26,061 nucleotides of DNA, taken from the NCBI GenBank assembly GCA_035460985.1, contig DATHWC010000276.1, positions 1 to 26,061 of the forward strand, in the 5' to 3' direction. This DNA is from Lunatibacter sp035460985 (lineage in GTDB: Bacteria > Bacteroidota > Bacteroidia > Cytophagales > Cyclobacteriaceae). Shown here one piece after another: positions 1-7,287 of the stretch (positions within the stretch are counted from its first letter, which is position 1; the number at the start of each line of letters is the position of its first letter). Under the pieces are notes generated by a model, which did no database searches, had not been told where the DNA came from, and saw nothing but the letters and a program-made list of their open reading frames with translations. Position numbers and translations under genes: made by a program.

Positions 1-332
1 GAGTTACGGGCCTGTAACTCCATGAAAAAACCGATAATCGCATTTATCAGAATCACCACAGCAATGGCTAATGATTCAATATAATTCTGAAAAAAGAAGG
101 TTACCGCAACGGCAAAAAGTAAAATATAAACAATTGGGCTTTTGAACTGCAAAAGCAACATCAGCAAAATACTTTTCTGCTTTTGAGCTTGGTAACTATT
201 GGGACCAAAATCTTTGCTCCGCTTTTCCGCCTCCCGTTGACTTAGCCCGGCATCGGTATCAGTATCAAATGCACCAAGTATTTCTTCCGCAGAGAAGGTA
301 TGCGGATCCGTCAATGGGTAGTTGATTTTCAT
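1..332 (-). CDS. P-type cation-transporting ATPase, N-terminal part (runs off the window)
   Basis: The reading frame starts with ATG at 332 and stays open to the window edge, so only about 110 N-terminal residues are visible. They begin MKINYPLTDPHTFSAEEIL, followed by a helical stretch with LSQREAEKRSKDFGPNSY, which fits the cation ATPase N-terminal domain (PF00690 type). Two hydrophobic helices follow (about residues 60-82 and 86-103), and the visible part ends INAIIGFFMELQAR, the usual lead into the actuator domain of Ca2+/Mg2+-type P-type ATPases. The ATP-dependent inner-membrane cation pump role is family knowledge. The ion cannot be told, because the phosphorylation site and ion-binding helices lie outside the window. 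The gene starts 36 bases after the esterase stop on the same strand, so co-transcription is possible. Confidence 0.85.
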   Translation of the reverse strand, partial: MKINYPLTDPHTFSAEEILGAFDTDTDAGLSQREAEKRSKDFGPNSYQAQKQKSILLMLLLQFKSPIVYILLFAVAVTFFFQNYIESLAIAVVILINAIIGFFMELQARN

Positions 333-368
333 TCGAGCCTATTTTGAATTGCAAAATAAGCCTTATTT

Positions 369-1241
369 CTAGTTAATTTCCGTTTTAGGGGTAAGATTCC
401 CCAAAACCCTCTGCATCCATTTTTCCGCCAATTCAGGCCAGGTTTCCGCCGCGATGTTGCCGGGTCGCATGCCATAACCGTGACCTCCCTCGGGCAGCAG
501 ATGCAACTCCACAGGAACCTTGTGATCTCTAAGTGCCCCAGCCATCACTAGACTGCTATTGCCATAGTTATCGTCCGCAGTGCCAAAAATAAATAGGGGA
601 GGAGTGTTTTCACTGATGGAAAGCTCTGGGGTGAGGGTTCGGTTTTCTCCGTTGTCCAGATAAGCCGGGTAAATCAACAACCCAAAATCCGGCCTACTGG
701 AAGCTTCGTCTATCTGGTCCGATTTGGGGTAGGTGTCTTCCGTAAATCTGGTCGCTGCCCGGGCACCCAAACTGCCTCCGGCTGAGAAGCCTATTACACC
801 GATTTTTTCAACGCCCCATGTTGAAGCTTTTGTCCTTACCAGTCGTATTGCCCGCTGTATGTCGTAAACTGCCTCCTTCTGCTTTTGGGGAACCCTGTAT
901 TGCAAAACAAAGGCAGTATATCCCAGGGAGTTGAGCCATTCGGCAATCTCATACCCTTCTTTGTCAATGGCAAGGATATTATATCCTCCCCCAGGGCAGA
1001 CGATAACAGCCGTATTGTTACTTAAAGCTGTCTGTGGCTTAAAAACGATTAGTGCTGGATTCGTCACATCAGTGAGGCGCATGACATTGCCGCTGGTGTT
1101 ATCCGTCTGAATTGGATTTGACTTTGCAATCGACTCACCGGGAACTGCTCCCGGCCATAGGTATAAGGTATCTTTGGTTTGTGCAAACCCCATTGTCGTA
1201 AAAGAAAATAGCAGTATGAATATCAGTAGTAATTTCATCAT
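369..1241 (-). CDS. Secreted alpha/beta-hydrolase, acetyl-xylan-esterase-like
   Basis: This 290-residue protein has a signal peptide (MMKLLLIFILLFSFTTMGFA, cleavage near Ala20), so it is exported. The fold is alpha/beta hydrolase of the BD-FAE / acetyl esterase type. The oxyanion segment CPGGGY is at 82-87, the nucleophile elbow GFSAGG puts Ser153 as catalytic serine, Asp223 or Asp224 in TADDNYG is the acid, and His254 in GGHGYG completes the triad. Family members remove acetyl or similar ester groups from plant and algal polysaccharides in the periplasm or at the cell surface, but the substrate here is not shown. Two adjacent start codons exist (1241 and 1238), and either gives the same mature protein. 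The gene ends in TAG. It lies directly upstream of the P-type ATPase gene, which does not suggest a shared pathway. Confidence 0.88.
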   Translation of the reverse strand: MMKLLLIFILLFSFTTMGFAQTKDTLYLWPGAVPGESIAKSNPIQTDNTSGNVMRLTDVTNPALIVFKPQTALSNNTAVIVCPGGGYNILAIDKEGYEIAEWLNSLGYTAFVLQYRVPQKQKEAVYDIQRAIRLVRTKASTWGVEKIGVIGFSAGGSLGARAATRFTEDTYPKSDQIDEASSRPDFGLLIYPAYLDNGENRTLTPELSISENTPPLFIFGTADDNYGNSSLVMAGALRDHKVPVELHLLPEGGHGYGMRPGNIAAETWPELAEKWMQRVLGNLTPKTEIN

Positions 1242-1374
1242 CAGTCAATTTATTGTCGAAAAGATTAATACTCCGGCTCGACAAATATGCTATTTTCTTA
1301 AGATAATTTTCGGATTTTTCGGCTAGGCCACTAAAAAAACTGAGCTAGGAATTGAAGGAATACATGTGTGATCA

Positions 1375-2676
1375 CTATCTCAAATCGTATTTGAAGTTAA
1401 ACTGGATCAGTTTTCCTTGTAACTCAGGAATTTCTAATTTCGGAAGGGATTCAACTACCCTATTGCCTTCTACCAAAAGGAGTTCATGCCGATATGATTT
1501 CGTTTTTTTGATCTTTTGTGAATCTGAGTTCACATATCCAATTATGACGACTTCATCATATTCCACATATTTCTCATCGGGCTTCACGTCCATGACGTCC
1601 TGTATAACGCCATCCGCATTAACCCTTGCATAGATCCGCACCGTTCCTATAAGGCCGGCGGATCTTGCTTCTGTGGGATATTTTAAGTTTTTTTGAAAAT
1701 GCTTATTTATCTCTTCAATGGAATTTACGGGCTTGGAAGGGTTTTCCTGCAAGCCAGTAGACATCTGGGTTAGGTGCTCACCGTTAGAGACACTATCACT
1801 TAATTGTGCTGGTTTTTGCTTGGAAAGACATGCGATAAGAAGGGCAAATACAGGTATTAAGGCCAACCTGGACAGGGCCGTAAACTGGTTTTTATTTTTC
1901 GAGTTTATCATGATAATTCTTTTTTTAAGGTTGCTTGAATTGATTGCGGTAAATAGTCGGGAGTCAATGCTATTCAGTGCCATGGACAGCATCGTAAACT
2001 GGTATGCCTGCTTATCTGATTCTTTTGTCACAAGATCATCAGCTTGGAATTCAAGGTTATTTCGGATGGCTTGAGCATGAAAACGGGCAAAGGGATTAAA
2101 CCACTGTAGGATCAAAAGAAGTTCAGCAAGGATAATATCATAGAAATGTTGCTCTCGGGAATGTACAGACTCGTGTTTCAATACCATTTCCAAAGACGGA
2201 TGATTCACTAAATTTTTACCGATTATGATCTTGTCCAGAAAGGTGAAGGCTAAGTCTCTTTCCTCGGATACCCAAACATGTATGCCTCCTATAATTTCCG
2301 GTGTACAGCTATTTCGTATTTTGGCTGCCACGAAATAGCCATAAATGAACCTGACGAGAAAGAATACCAGCCCAAATAGATATAGGTACACAACTAGTTC
2401 CGCCAAGCTATAGCTCTGTTCTGCAGTAGCTACTTTTGATGCCGTGGGTAAAATATCTGTATTATGACTCCCCGAAACAAAGACGGCCGCTTGGGAAAGG
2501 TAGGAGGTGGTATGGAACGTGAGCAGTGGTATGATAAAAGCAGCTATAGATGATCCGGCAAGATAGATGCGGTTAAAAACGAATTGTTTGTTTTTCTGGA
2601 AGAGAAAATGGTAGGTGGCATAGAAAACAGCTATTCCGATTGAAACTTTCAGCAGGTAATATGGGATCGCTTCCAT
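1375..2676 (-). CDS. M56 family membrane peptidase (BlaR1-like) with TonB C-terminal domain
   Basis: This 433-residue integral membrane protein has hydrophobic segments at about 4-22, 36-54, 93-113 and 270-285. The zinc-protease motif HESVH is at 168-172, and NNLEFQADD near 206-214 supplies the likely third ligand region. This is the M56 family, whose model member BlaR1 senses beta-lactam and triggers loss of the BlaI repressor. After the last membrane segment comes a periplasmic TonB_C-type domain (about 312-433, with KYPTEARSAGLIGTVRIYARV) in place of BlaR1's penicillin-binding sensor. That arrangement is common in Bacteroidota, and its signal is generally unknown. It lies 3 bases downstream of the blaI-like gene, so the two are almost certainly one operon and a sensor-repressor pair. 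No beta-lactamase gene is next to it. Confidence 0.87.
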   Translation of the reverse strand: MEAIPYYLLKVSIGIAVFYATYHFLFQKNKQFVFNRIYLAGSSIAAFIIPLLTFHTTSYLSQAAVFVSGSHNTDILPTASKVATAEQSYSLAELVVYLYLFGLVFFLVRFIYGYFVAAKIRNSCTPEIIGGIHVWVSEERDLAFTFLDKIIIGKNLVNHPSLEMVLKHESVHSREQHFYDIILAELLLILQWFNPFARFHAQAIRNNLEFQADDLVTKESDKQAYQFTMLSMALNSIDSRLFTAINSSNLKKRIIMINSKNKNQFTALSRLALIPVFALLIACLSKQKPAQLSDSVSNGEHLTQMSTGLQENPSKPVNSIEEINKHFQKNLKYPTEARSAGLIGTVRIYARVNADGVIQDVMDVKPDEKYVEYDEVVIIGYVNSDSQKIKKTKSYRHELLLVEGNRVVESLPKLEIPELQGKLIQFNFKYDLR

Positions 2677-2679
2677 GGG

Positions 2680-3036
2680 TTATTTGGATTTTATGAGTTT
2701 GATAATCGCTTCAATTTCCTTCTGATCGAGTTTCTCCTCTTCCATAAAAGAGGCTACCACGTTGGAGAAAGAGTTGTCGAAGTAATCGCTGATGATTTTT
2801 TTCATGTATTCTTTCCGGTAGGCTTCCTTTGAGAGCTGGGGGAAATATTCATAGGTGTTTCCATATTGTTTAAACCCCACCACTCCTTTATCCTGTAATA
2901 TCCTCACCAGGGATGAAACGGTGTTGTATGGAGGTTTGGGGTCTGGAAATTCAGCTATGATGTCCTTTACAAAGGCCTTCTCAAGCTTCCAGAGAATTTG
3001 CATTACTTCTTCTTCCTTTTTTGTAAGTTTGTCCAT
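2680..3036 (-). CDS. BlaI/MecI/CopY family transcriptional repressor
   Basis: This 118-residue protein has the BlaI/MecI winged-helix layout. It starts MDKLTKKEEEVMQILWKLEK, followed by the recognition-helix region PPYNTVSSLVRILQDKGVV and then the wing (GFKQYGNTYEYFPQLSKE). The C-terminal helices (YMKKIISDYFDNSFSNVVASF) are the dimerisation and cleavage region. The family represses its own operon as a dimer until an M56 peptidase inactivates it. The partner peptidase gene follows 3 bases downstream. A palindromic operator within a well-formed promoter lies immediately upstream (3064-3108), which supports autoregulation. The start at 3036 is the only sensible one, because it gives the full wing-helix N terminus and a leader of about 20 bases. 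Confidence 0.92.
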   Translation of the reverse strand: MDKLTKKEEEVMQILWKLEKAFVKDIIAEFPDPKPPYNTVSSLVRILQDKGVVGFKQYGNTYEYFPQLSKEAYRKEYMKKIISDYFDNSFSNVVASFMEEEKLDQKEIEAIIKLIKSK

Positions 3037-3063
3037 TTCTGCTTGTGTTAAAATCAGCTAGAA

Positions 3064-3094
3064 CAAATATATAACTGATAAATCAGTTTACCAA
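3064..3094 (-). promoter_or_regulatory. blaI-M56 operon promoter, Bacteroidota type
   Basis: Read on the minus strand, TTG (3094-3092) is followed by exactly 20 bases and then TATATTTG (3071-3064). This matches the Bacteroidota sigma-ABfr consensus of a TTTG/TTG -33 element and a TAnnTTTG -7 element with 19-21 bases between. The predicted start site is near 3057, giving a leader of about 20 bases to the ATG at 3036. Confidence 0.7.
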
Positions 3095-3108
3095 CTTAAT
3101 TATCAGTT
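3073..3108. promoter_or_regulatory. Putative tandem BlaI-like operators
   Basis: The perfect palindrome AACTGAT-AA-ATCAGTT occupies 3073-3088, exactly the spacer of the blaI promoter. A second, imperfect copy at 3093-3108 keeps the outer AACT and the full right arm ATCAGTT and covers the -33 element. The copies are 20 bases apart start to start, about two helical turns, so dimers would bind on the same face. Binding by the adjacent BlaI-like protein is inferred. I saw no other copy of the full palindrome in this window. Confidence 0.6.
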
Positions 3109-3257
3109 ATTTTGCAGGTTAAACCGCGTTCGTTCAATTTGCATTGATCCTTTCTTCATCCAATCCTAACTGCCTCAGTCATCAAAACGATTCGCTCACA
3201 AACCAGCAATACCTCAAAACAGATCACTTTCTATAGGTATTTTAGGGTGCTTTTCAT

Positions 3258-3265
3258 TAACTTTG
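3258..3265 (+). promoter_or_regulatory. Putative -7 promoter element for the DUF5107 gene
   Basis: TAACTTTG matches the Bacteroidota TAnnTTTG -7 motif. It lies 23 bases before the ATG at 3289 and inside the frame extension that would begin at 3247, so it argues for the 3289 start. No clear TTG -33 element is seen at the right distance. Confidence 0.45.
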
Positions 3266-3288
3266 CGGAGTCTACTTCACCCATTCCC

Positions 3289-6200
3289 ATGAGATTTATT
3301 GTAACAATAACTGCTTATTTTCTGACTTTATCGCTTTCCTGGGCACAGGAAGCCCAAATCACTCAGGAACCTGCCACCTATAAGACCTATCCCTTTTCAG
3401 ATCCAAGTCCTGTTCCTTCTTTGACCTATAAGCGGGATATGTATCCATATTTTAGATTTGAAGGTTATAGTGTTGATCCGGTAAAAAGGGATTGGAATCA
3501 GATAACCTTGGAAAATAATTTCCTAAAAGTCACCATTATGCCAGAAATCGGAGGTCGTGTCTGGGGTGCGGTGGAAAAATCTACGGGAAAGGATTTTATC
3601 TACGAGAATGAAGTGGTCAAATTCCGAAACATTGCCATGCGTGGTCCCTGGACCTCTGGAGGGATTGAATTTAATTTTGGCATTATCGGACATTCCCCTT
3701 CCACGGCATCGCCTGTGGATTATATTACCTATGAAAATGAAGATGGTAGCCTTACCTGCGTCGTGGGAACCATGGACCTGCCATCCAGAACCCAGTGGCG
3801 GGTAAAGATAAACCTGCCCAAAGACAAAGCGTATTTCGAAACAGAAGGTATCTGGTACAATCCCGAACCCTTGCGGCAACCCTATTACAACTGGATGACT
3901 GCAGCAGCCCATGTCGCTGATGATCAGGAATTTTTTTATCCGGGTCATATCGCATTGCAACATAGCGGCGCATTAATGGATTGGCCCATGCAGGATGGTA
4001 AAGACGTGAGTCGATATGCCAATAATGCCTTTGGGTCGAGCAAATCCCATCACATGGCAGGCTCCTTTCAAAATCACTTTGGAGGATATTTTCACGATCA
4101 GGGGTATGGATTTGGCCATTTCTCGAGCTATGACGACATGCCCGGCAAGAAATTATGGCTTTGGGCATTGTCCCGCTCCGGTGGCATCTGGGAAGACCTT
4201 CTGACCGATGAAAACGGGCAGTACATGGAGTTTCAGGCAGGACGCATGCTCAACCAATTCTCTCCTTCCAACCGGCAACCAACTCCCCTCACCAAGGCCG
4301 CTTTCGCCCCTTACACCATTGACCGCTGGACGGATTACTGGTTCCCGGTCAAGCAAATCGGTGGTATCAGTGCGGTAAGCCGCACCGGAGTCTTCCATAT
4401 AAATGAAACCAACCAAATACTATCGCTATCTTTCAATCCTTTTGAAACCGTAGATGATAACCTGCAGGTGTATATCAATGGAAAATTGGAGCATACTATT
4501 ACCATTAGTGGTAGGCCAATGGATGTGATAACCAAAGAGCTGGAGTTAGCATCTACCCCGGAGAAACTGGAATTAATACTGGGTACGGAAAAGGTTTATT
4601 CCTGGGCAAAAGAAGATCCGATGAAATTGAGTCGCTCTTTTGATAAAGAAGGGGCCGCACAGCTTTCAGAAATTGAAAACCTGTATTTCAGTGCCCGACA
4701 GGATTATTATAGCAGGGCCTATCCCGAAGCCCAGTCCAAATATGAAGAGCTGCTCGATCAGGAGCCCGGACATCCTCAGGCCAATACCGATTATGCCGAG
4801 TTGCTCTTTCGGTTTGGGAGGTATGAGGAAGCCTTGGCACGTATTGCTCAGCCGTTGGCTGTTGATTTTTTTGATGCCCAAGCCAATTTTGTAGCGGGAG
4901 GAATTTACCGTGCGATGGCGAAACCCATAGATGCCCTGGAAGCGTATGGCTGGGCTTCACGCTCCATGGAGTACCGATCTTCCGCCTATACCGCCATGGC
5001 AGAGATCCATCTGGCGGAAAATAACCTAGAGCAAGTTGCTTCCTATGCCCACAAAGCTCTGGATTTTAATGTGCATAACATCATGGCCTACCAGGTGCTG
5101 GCCGTAAAGCACCGGCTTACCGGAGAAAAGCAGCAGGCAGCAGCCGTGCTGCAACGACTTTGGGACATTGACCCCTTGAACCACTTCATCCGCTTTGAAA
5201 AATACCTGAACGATCCGAAGCCACAGGGGTTGGAGGAATTCCATGCATTGATAAATAATGAATTTCCCTACCAGACCCACCTAGAGCTGGCTGCTACATA
5301 CCTAAAGTACAATCAGAAAAACGATGCATCTCAAGTATTGGCGCAAAGCCCTGACCATGCACTGGTTGACCTGTGGAAAGGGTTTCTGGATGAGAATCAA
5401 AAGGAGAATGCGCTTGCGGCCATGTGGGATAAATCATTTGCCTTTGTCCTTCCCTACCGAATTGAAACCCTCGAGATGCTGAAATGGGCTCGAAAGGAAT
5501 CGACTCACTGGAAGCTGGATTATTACCTGGCGCTAAACCTTATGGCTTTCAATGAACCGGAGGAGGCAGCAAAACTTTTGACTGGAATCGGTGAAAAAGC
5601 GGATGAAGCCACTTTTTACCTAAATCGAGCCCTTTTGCTCCATCAAACTGGAGAGACTATGCCGTTGGCAGATTTGAAAAAGGCCTGGGAAATGGATCCT
5701 GCCGCATGGAGGCACTGGCAGCAGTTGGCGAGGTATCAGTCGGAAAACGGCAACGAACAGGAAGCACTTTCGCTGTTAAAGAATGCTACCGGGAAGTTTT
5801 CCGGTAACTACGTTTTGGAAATGGATTTCATTCGGATACTAAATACCCAAGGCCAATACAAACAAGCCATGGGTCTGCTTGATAAAATCCACGTTTTGCC
5901 TTATGAGGGAGCCGGAGAAGGAAGGACTCTTTTTGAAACGGTCTACTTAAATGCGGCCATGGAAGACATGCAGGCCAAAAGGTGGAAAGCGGCCCAATCC
6001 AAACTGGAAAAGTCGCTGGAATGGCCCGAAAACCTGGGTGTGGGAAAGCCATTCACCTCTAATGAAACGGTGCAGGATTATTTGTTGGGAATGGTAGCCA
6101 AAGCCCAGAAGCAGGAGGAGCTATTTCGGTCTCACCTGGAGAAAGTAGTAAAGGCTACCTCAAATATGTCCCGTAACCGTTCAGAACAACTGTTGGCCTT

Positions 6201-6399
6201 ATTTGCACTGGAAGAACTGGGAAAAAGTTCCGAAGCGGCTGCGCTGTGGGAGGTGATAAAAAGTCAGGGAAATGCAGAAACTGTAAATTTCATCGGTCGA
6301 CTTTATGACAAAAATAACCATTATCCCGAAACACAATCTGGCAATCGCCAGCAAAAAACCTTGGAAAAAGCGGTAGAAGTAAGCAGTAAGCTACGGTAA
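3289..6399 (+). CDS. Secreted DUF5107 domain / tetratricopeptide repeat protein
   Basis: An upstream ATG at 3247 would give 1050 residues, but the ATG at 3289 starts a clean signal peptide (MRFIVTITAYFLTLSLSWAQ) and lies after a -7 promoter motif, so I use 3289 (1036 residues). The N-terminal third (about residues 50-350) is a DUF5107 domain, which is predicted to be a mutarotase-like beta-sandwich. It is rich in aromatic residues and includes MPEIGGRVWGAVEKSTGKDF, GIEFNFG and NWMTAAAH. From about residue 465 to the end the protein is helical with many TPR units (for example YPEAQSKYEELLDQEPGHPQA). The location is periplasmic or outer membrane. DUF5107-TPR proteins often sit in polysaccharide utilisation loci, and the nearby sulfatase-rhamnosidase fits that, but the biochemical activity is not known to me. 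Confidence 0.85.
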   Translation: MRFIVTITAYFLTLSLSWAQEAQITQEPATYKTYPFSDPSPVPSLTYKRDMYPYFRFEGYSVDPVKRDWNQITLENNFLKVTIMPEIGGRVWGAVEKSTGKDFIYENEVVKFRNIAMRGPWTSGGIEFNFGIIGHSPSTASPVDYITYENEDGSLTCVVGTMDLPSRTQWRVKINLPKDKAYFETEGIWYNPEPLRQPYYNWMTAAAHVADDQEFFYPGHIALQHSGALMDWPMQDGKDVSRYANNAFGSSKSHHMAGSFQNHFGGYFHDQGYGFGHFSSYDDMPGKKLWLWALSRSGGIWEDLLTDENGQYMEFQAGRMLNQFSPSNRQPTPLTKAAFAPYTIDRWTDYWFPVKQIGGISAVSRTGVFHINETNQILSLSFNPFETVDDNLQVYINGKLEHTITISGRPMDVITKELELASTPEKLELILGTEKVYSWAKEDPMKLSRSFDKEGAAQLSEIENLYFSARQDYYSRAYPEAQSKYEELLDQEPGHPQANTDYAELLFRFGRYEEALARIAQPLAVDFFDAQANFVAGGIYRAMAKPIDALEAYGWASRSMEYRSSAYTAMAEIHLAENNLEQVASYAHKALDFNVHNIMAYQVLAVKHRLTGEKQQAAAVLQRLWDIDPLNHFIRFEKYLNDPKPQGLEEFHALINNEFPYQTHLELAATYLKYNQKNDASQVLAQSPDHALVDLWKGFLDENQKENALAAMWDKSFAFVLPYRIETLEMLKWARKESTHWKLDYYLALNLMAFNEPEEAAKLLTGIGEKADEATFYLNRALLLHQTGETMPLADLKKAWEMDPAAWRHWQQLARYQSENGNEQEALSLLKNATGKFSGNYVLEMDFIRILNTQGQYKQAMGLLDKIHVLPYEGAGEGRTLFETVYLNAAMEDMQAKRWKAAQSKLEKSLEWPENLGVGKPFTSNETVQDYLLGMVAKAQKQEELFRSHLEKVVKATSNMSRNRSEQLLALFALEELGKSSEAAALWEVIKSQGNAETVNFIGRLYDKNNHYPETQSGNRQQKTLEKAVEVSSKLR

Positions 6400-6402
6400 T
6401 TC

Positions 6403-6648
6403 ATGAAACTGACTTTAACGGTTAATAAAAGTGTTATTGAGGCTGCAAAAAGAAAAGCTAAAAACCAGGGCATATCCCTATCCCAGATGTTTGAGGAAAT
6501 CTTTGAAAGCATGGACTCTAATCAGATTAAAACAGAACCTCAACGGGCAGCGGAAAGGCTTATTAATAGACTTGAAAAATACGAGGGCATGAGCCAGCTA
6601 GAAGACAAAAAACTAATCAAACAACATGTTAAAGGGAAGTTTGCCTGA
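6403..6648 (+). CDS. DUF6364-family antitoxin
   Basis: This 81-residue protein starts MKLTLTVNKSVIEAAKRKAK, a short beta strand and helix typical of ribbon-helix-helix-like antitoxins (DUF6364), followed by GISLSQMFEEIFE and a charged C-terminal tail that would bind the toxin. It overlaps the PIN-domain gene or abuts it, depending on the start chosen for that gene. Family members neutralise a PIN ribonuclease and repress their own promoter. The ATG is only 3 bases after the stop of the DUF5107 gene, so it is either translated from that transcript or has a promoter inside the end of that gene. No palindromic operator is evident in the short gap. Confidence 0.75.
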   Translation: MKLTLTVNKSVIEAAKRKAKNQGISLSQMFEEIFESMDSNQIKTEPQRAAERLINRLEKYEGMSQLEDKKLIKQHVKGKFA

Positions 6649-7060
6649 AGTGTATTTGGATACAGACGTAGCTTTTGACATCATCTCTAAGCGGCAGCCT
6701 TTTTTTGAGACGGCTGTCAGACTGGTTGAATGGGTTGCGCAAGACAAAATTGCGTTGGTGATTGGGGAGTGCAGTCTCGCTAATCTAATATATTTATCAT
6801 TTGACATCTATAAATTGCCGAATGCGCAAGAGCGCTTGAATGATTTTATTTCTGTTTGCCATGTGATAAGTGGCGGAAAGAGACAAATGATGGAAGCCTT
6901 AGCCTCAAATTTCAGCGATAAAGAAGATGCGCTGCAATATTATACTGCGCTTCATCATGGTGTGGATTACTTTGTCACCAGAAACATCCATGACTGCAAA
7001 ACTGCTTTCGGTAGCTTACCCGTATCAACTCCTGAGGAATTCCTTTCCTCATTCGAATAA
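6626..7060 (+). CDS. PIN-domain toxin (VapC-like ribonuclease)
   Basis: This protein of up to 144 residues has the acidic PIN signature: Asp12 and Asp14 in YLDTDVAFD, Glu48 in IGECSLANL, Asp101 in SDKEDALQYY, and the distal VTRNIHDCK motif around 118-125. It fits the PIN_3 / VapC-like group, Mg2+-dependent ribonucleases that cut tRNA or mRNA to stop growth. It follows a DUF6364 antitoxin gene, making a complete type II toxin-antitoxin pair. The ATG at 6626 overlaps the antitoxin by 23 bases. TTG at 6641 and GTG at 6650 are in frame and lie after an AAAGGGAAG stretch (6631-6639), so the true protein may begin at either and would still keep all catalytic residues. The remaining 227 bases to the convergent gene show no further ORF of note. 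Confidence 0.82.
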   Translation: MLKGSLPEVYLDTDVAFDIISKRQPFFETAVRLVEWVAQDKIALVIGECSLANLIYLSFDIYKLPNAQERLNDFISVCHVISGGKRQMMEALASNFSDKEDALQYYTALHHGVDYFVTRNIHDCKTAFGSLPVSTPEEFLSSFE

Positions 7061-7287
7061 GAAATGCAATCCTTAGTTTTCCCTTTTTTCCCACATATGT
7101 CCCCCGCCGAAGCTACGTTTCTTGTTTTAAGGACTTCCTGTCATCGATGCACGTAACAAGGCATTACAGGTTAATAGCTTCGAGCAAACAGGTTGGCCAT
7201 CCTGCCTCTTGCGTTAGTGAGACACTGCTTGATAATTTCACTTTGTTAAGGCCATGTTTTATTTGTTAATGGGCAGGCCTCATCAGC

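Noticed and set aside
1..20. Perfect 7-base inverted repeat GAGTTAC / GTAACTC at the window edge
   Set aside because: It lies inside the P-type ATPase coding region, has no T-run and needs no explanation beyond chance.
3247..3288. Longer start for the DUF5107 gene at 3247
   Set aside because: It would put 14 extra residues before a clean signal peptide and overlap a -7 promoter motif; ATG 3289 is better.
3523..4416. Minus-strand open frames opposite the DUF5107 gene (up to 146 codons)
   Set aside because: Their compositions are unlike proteins of this organism, and a clear secreted protein is encoded on the other strand; they are shadows.
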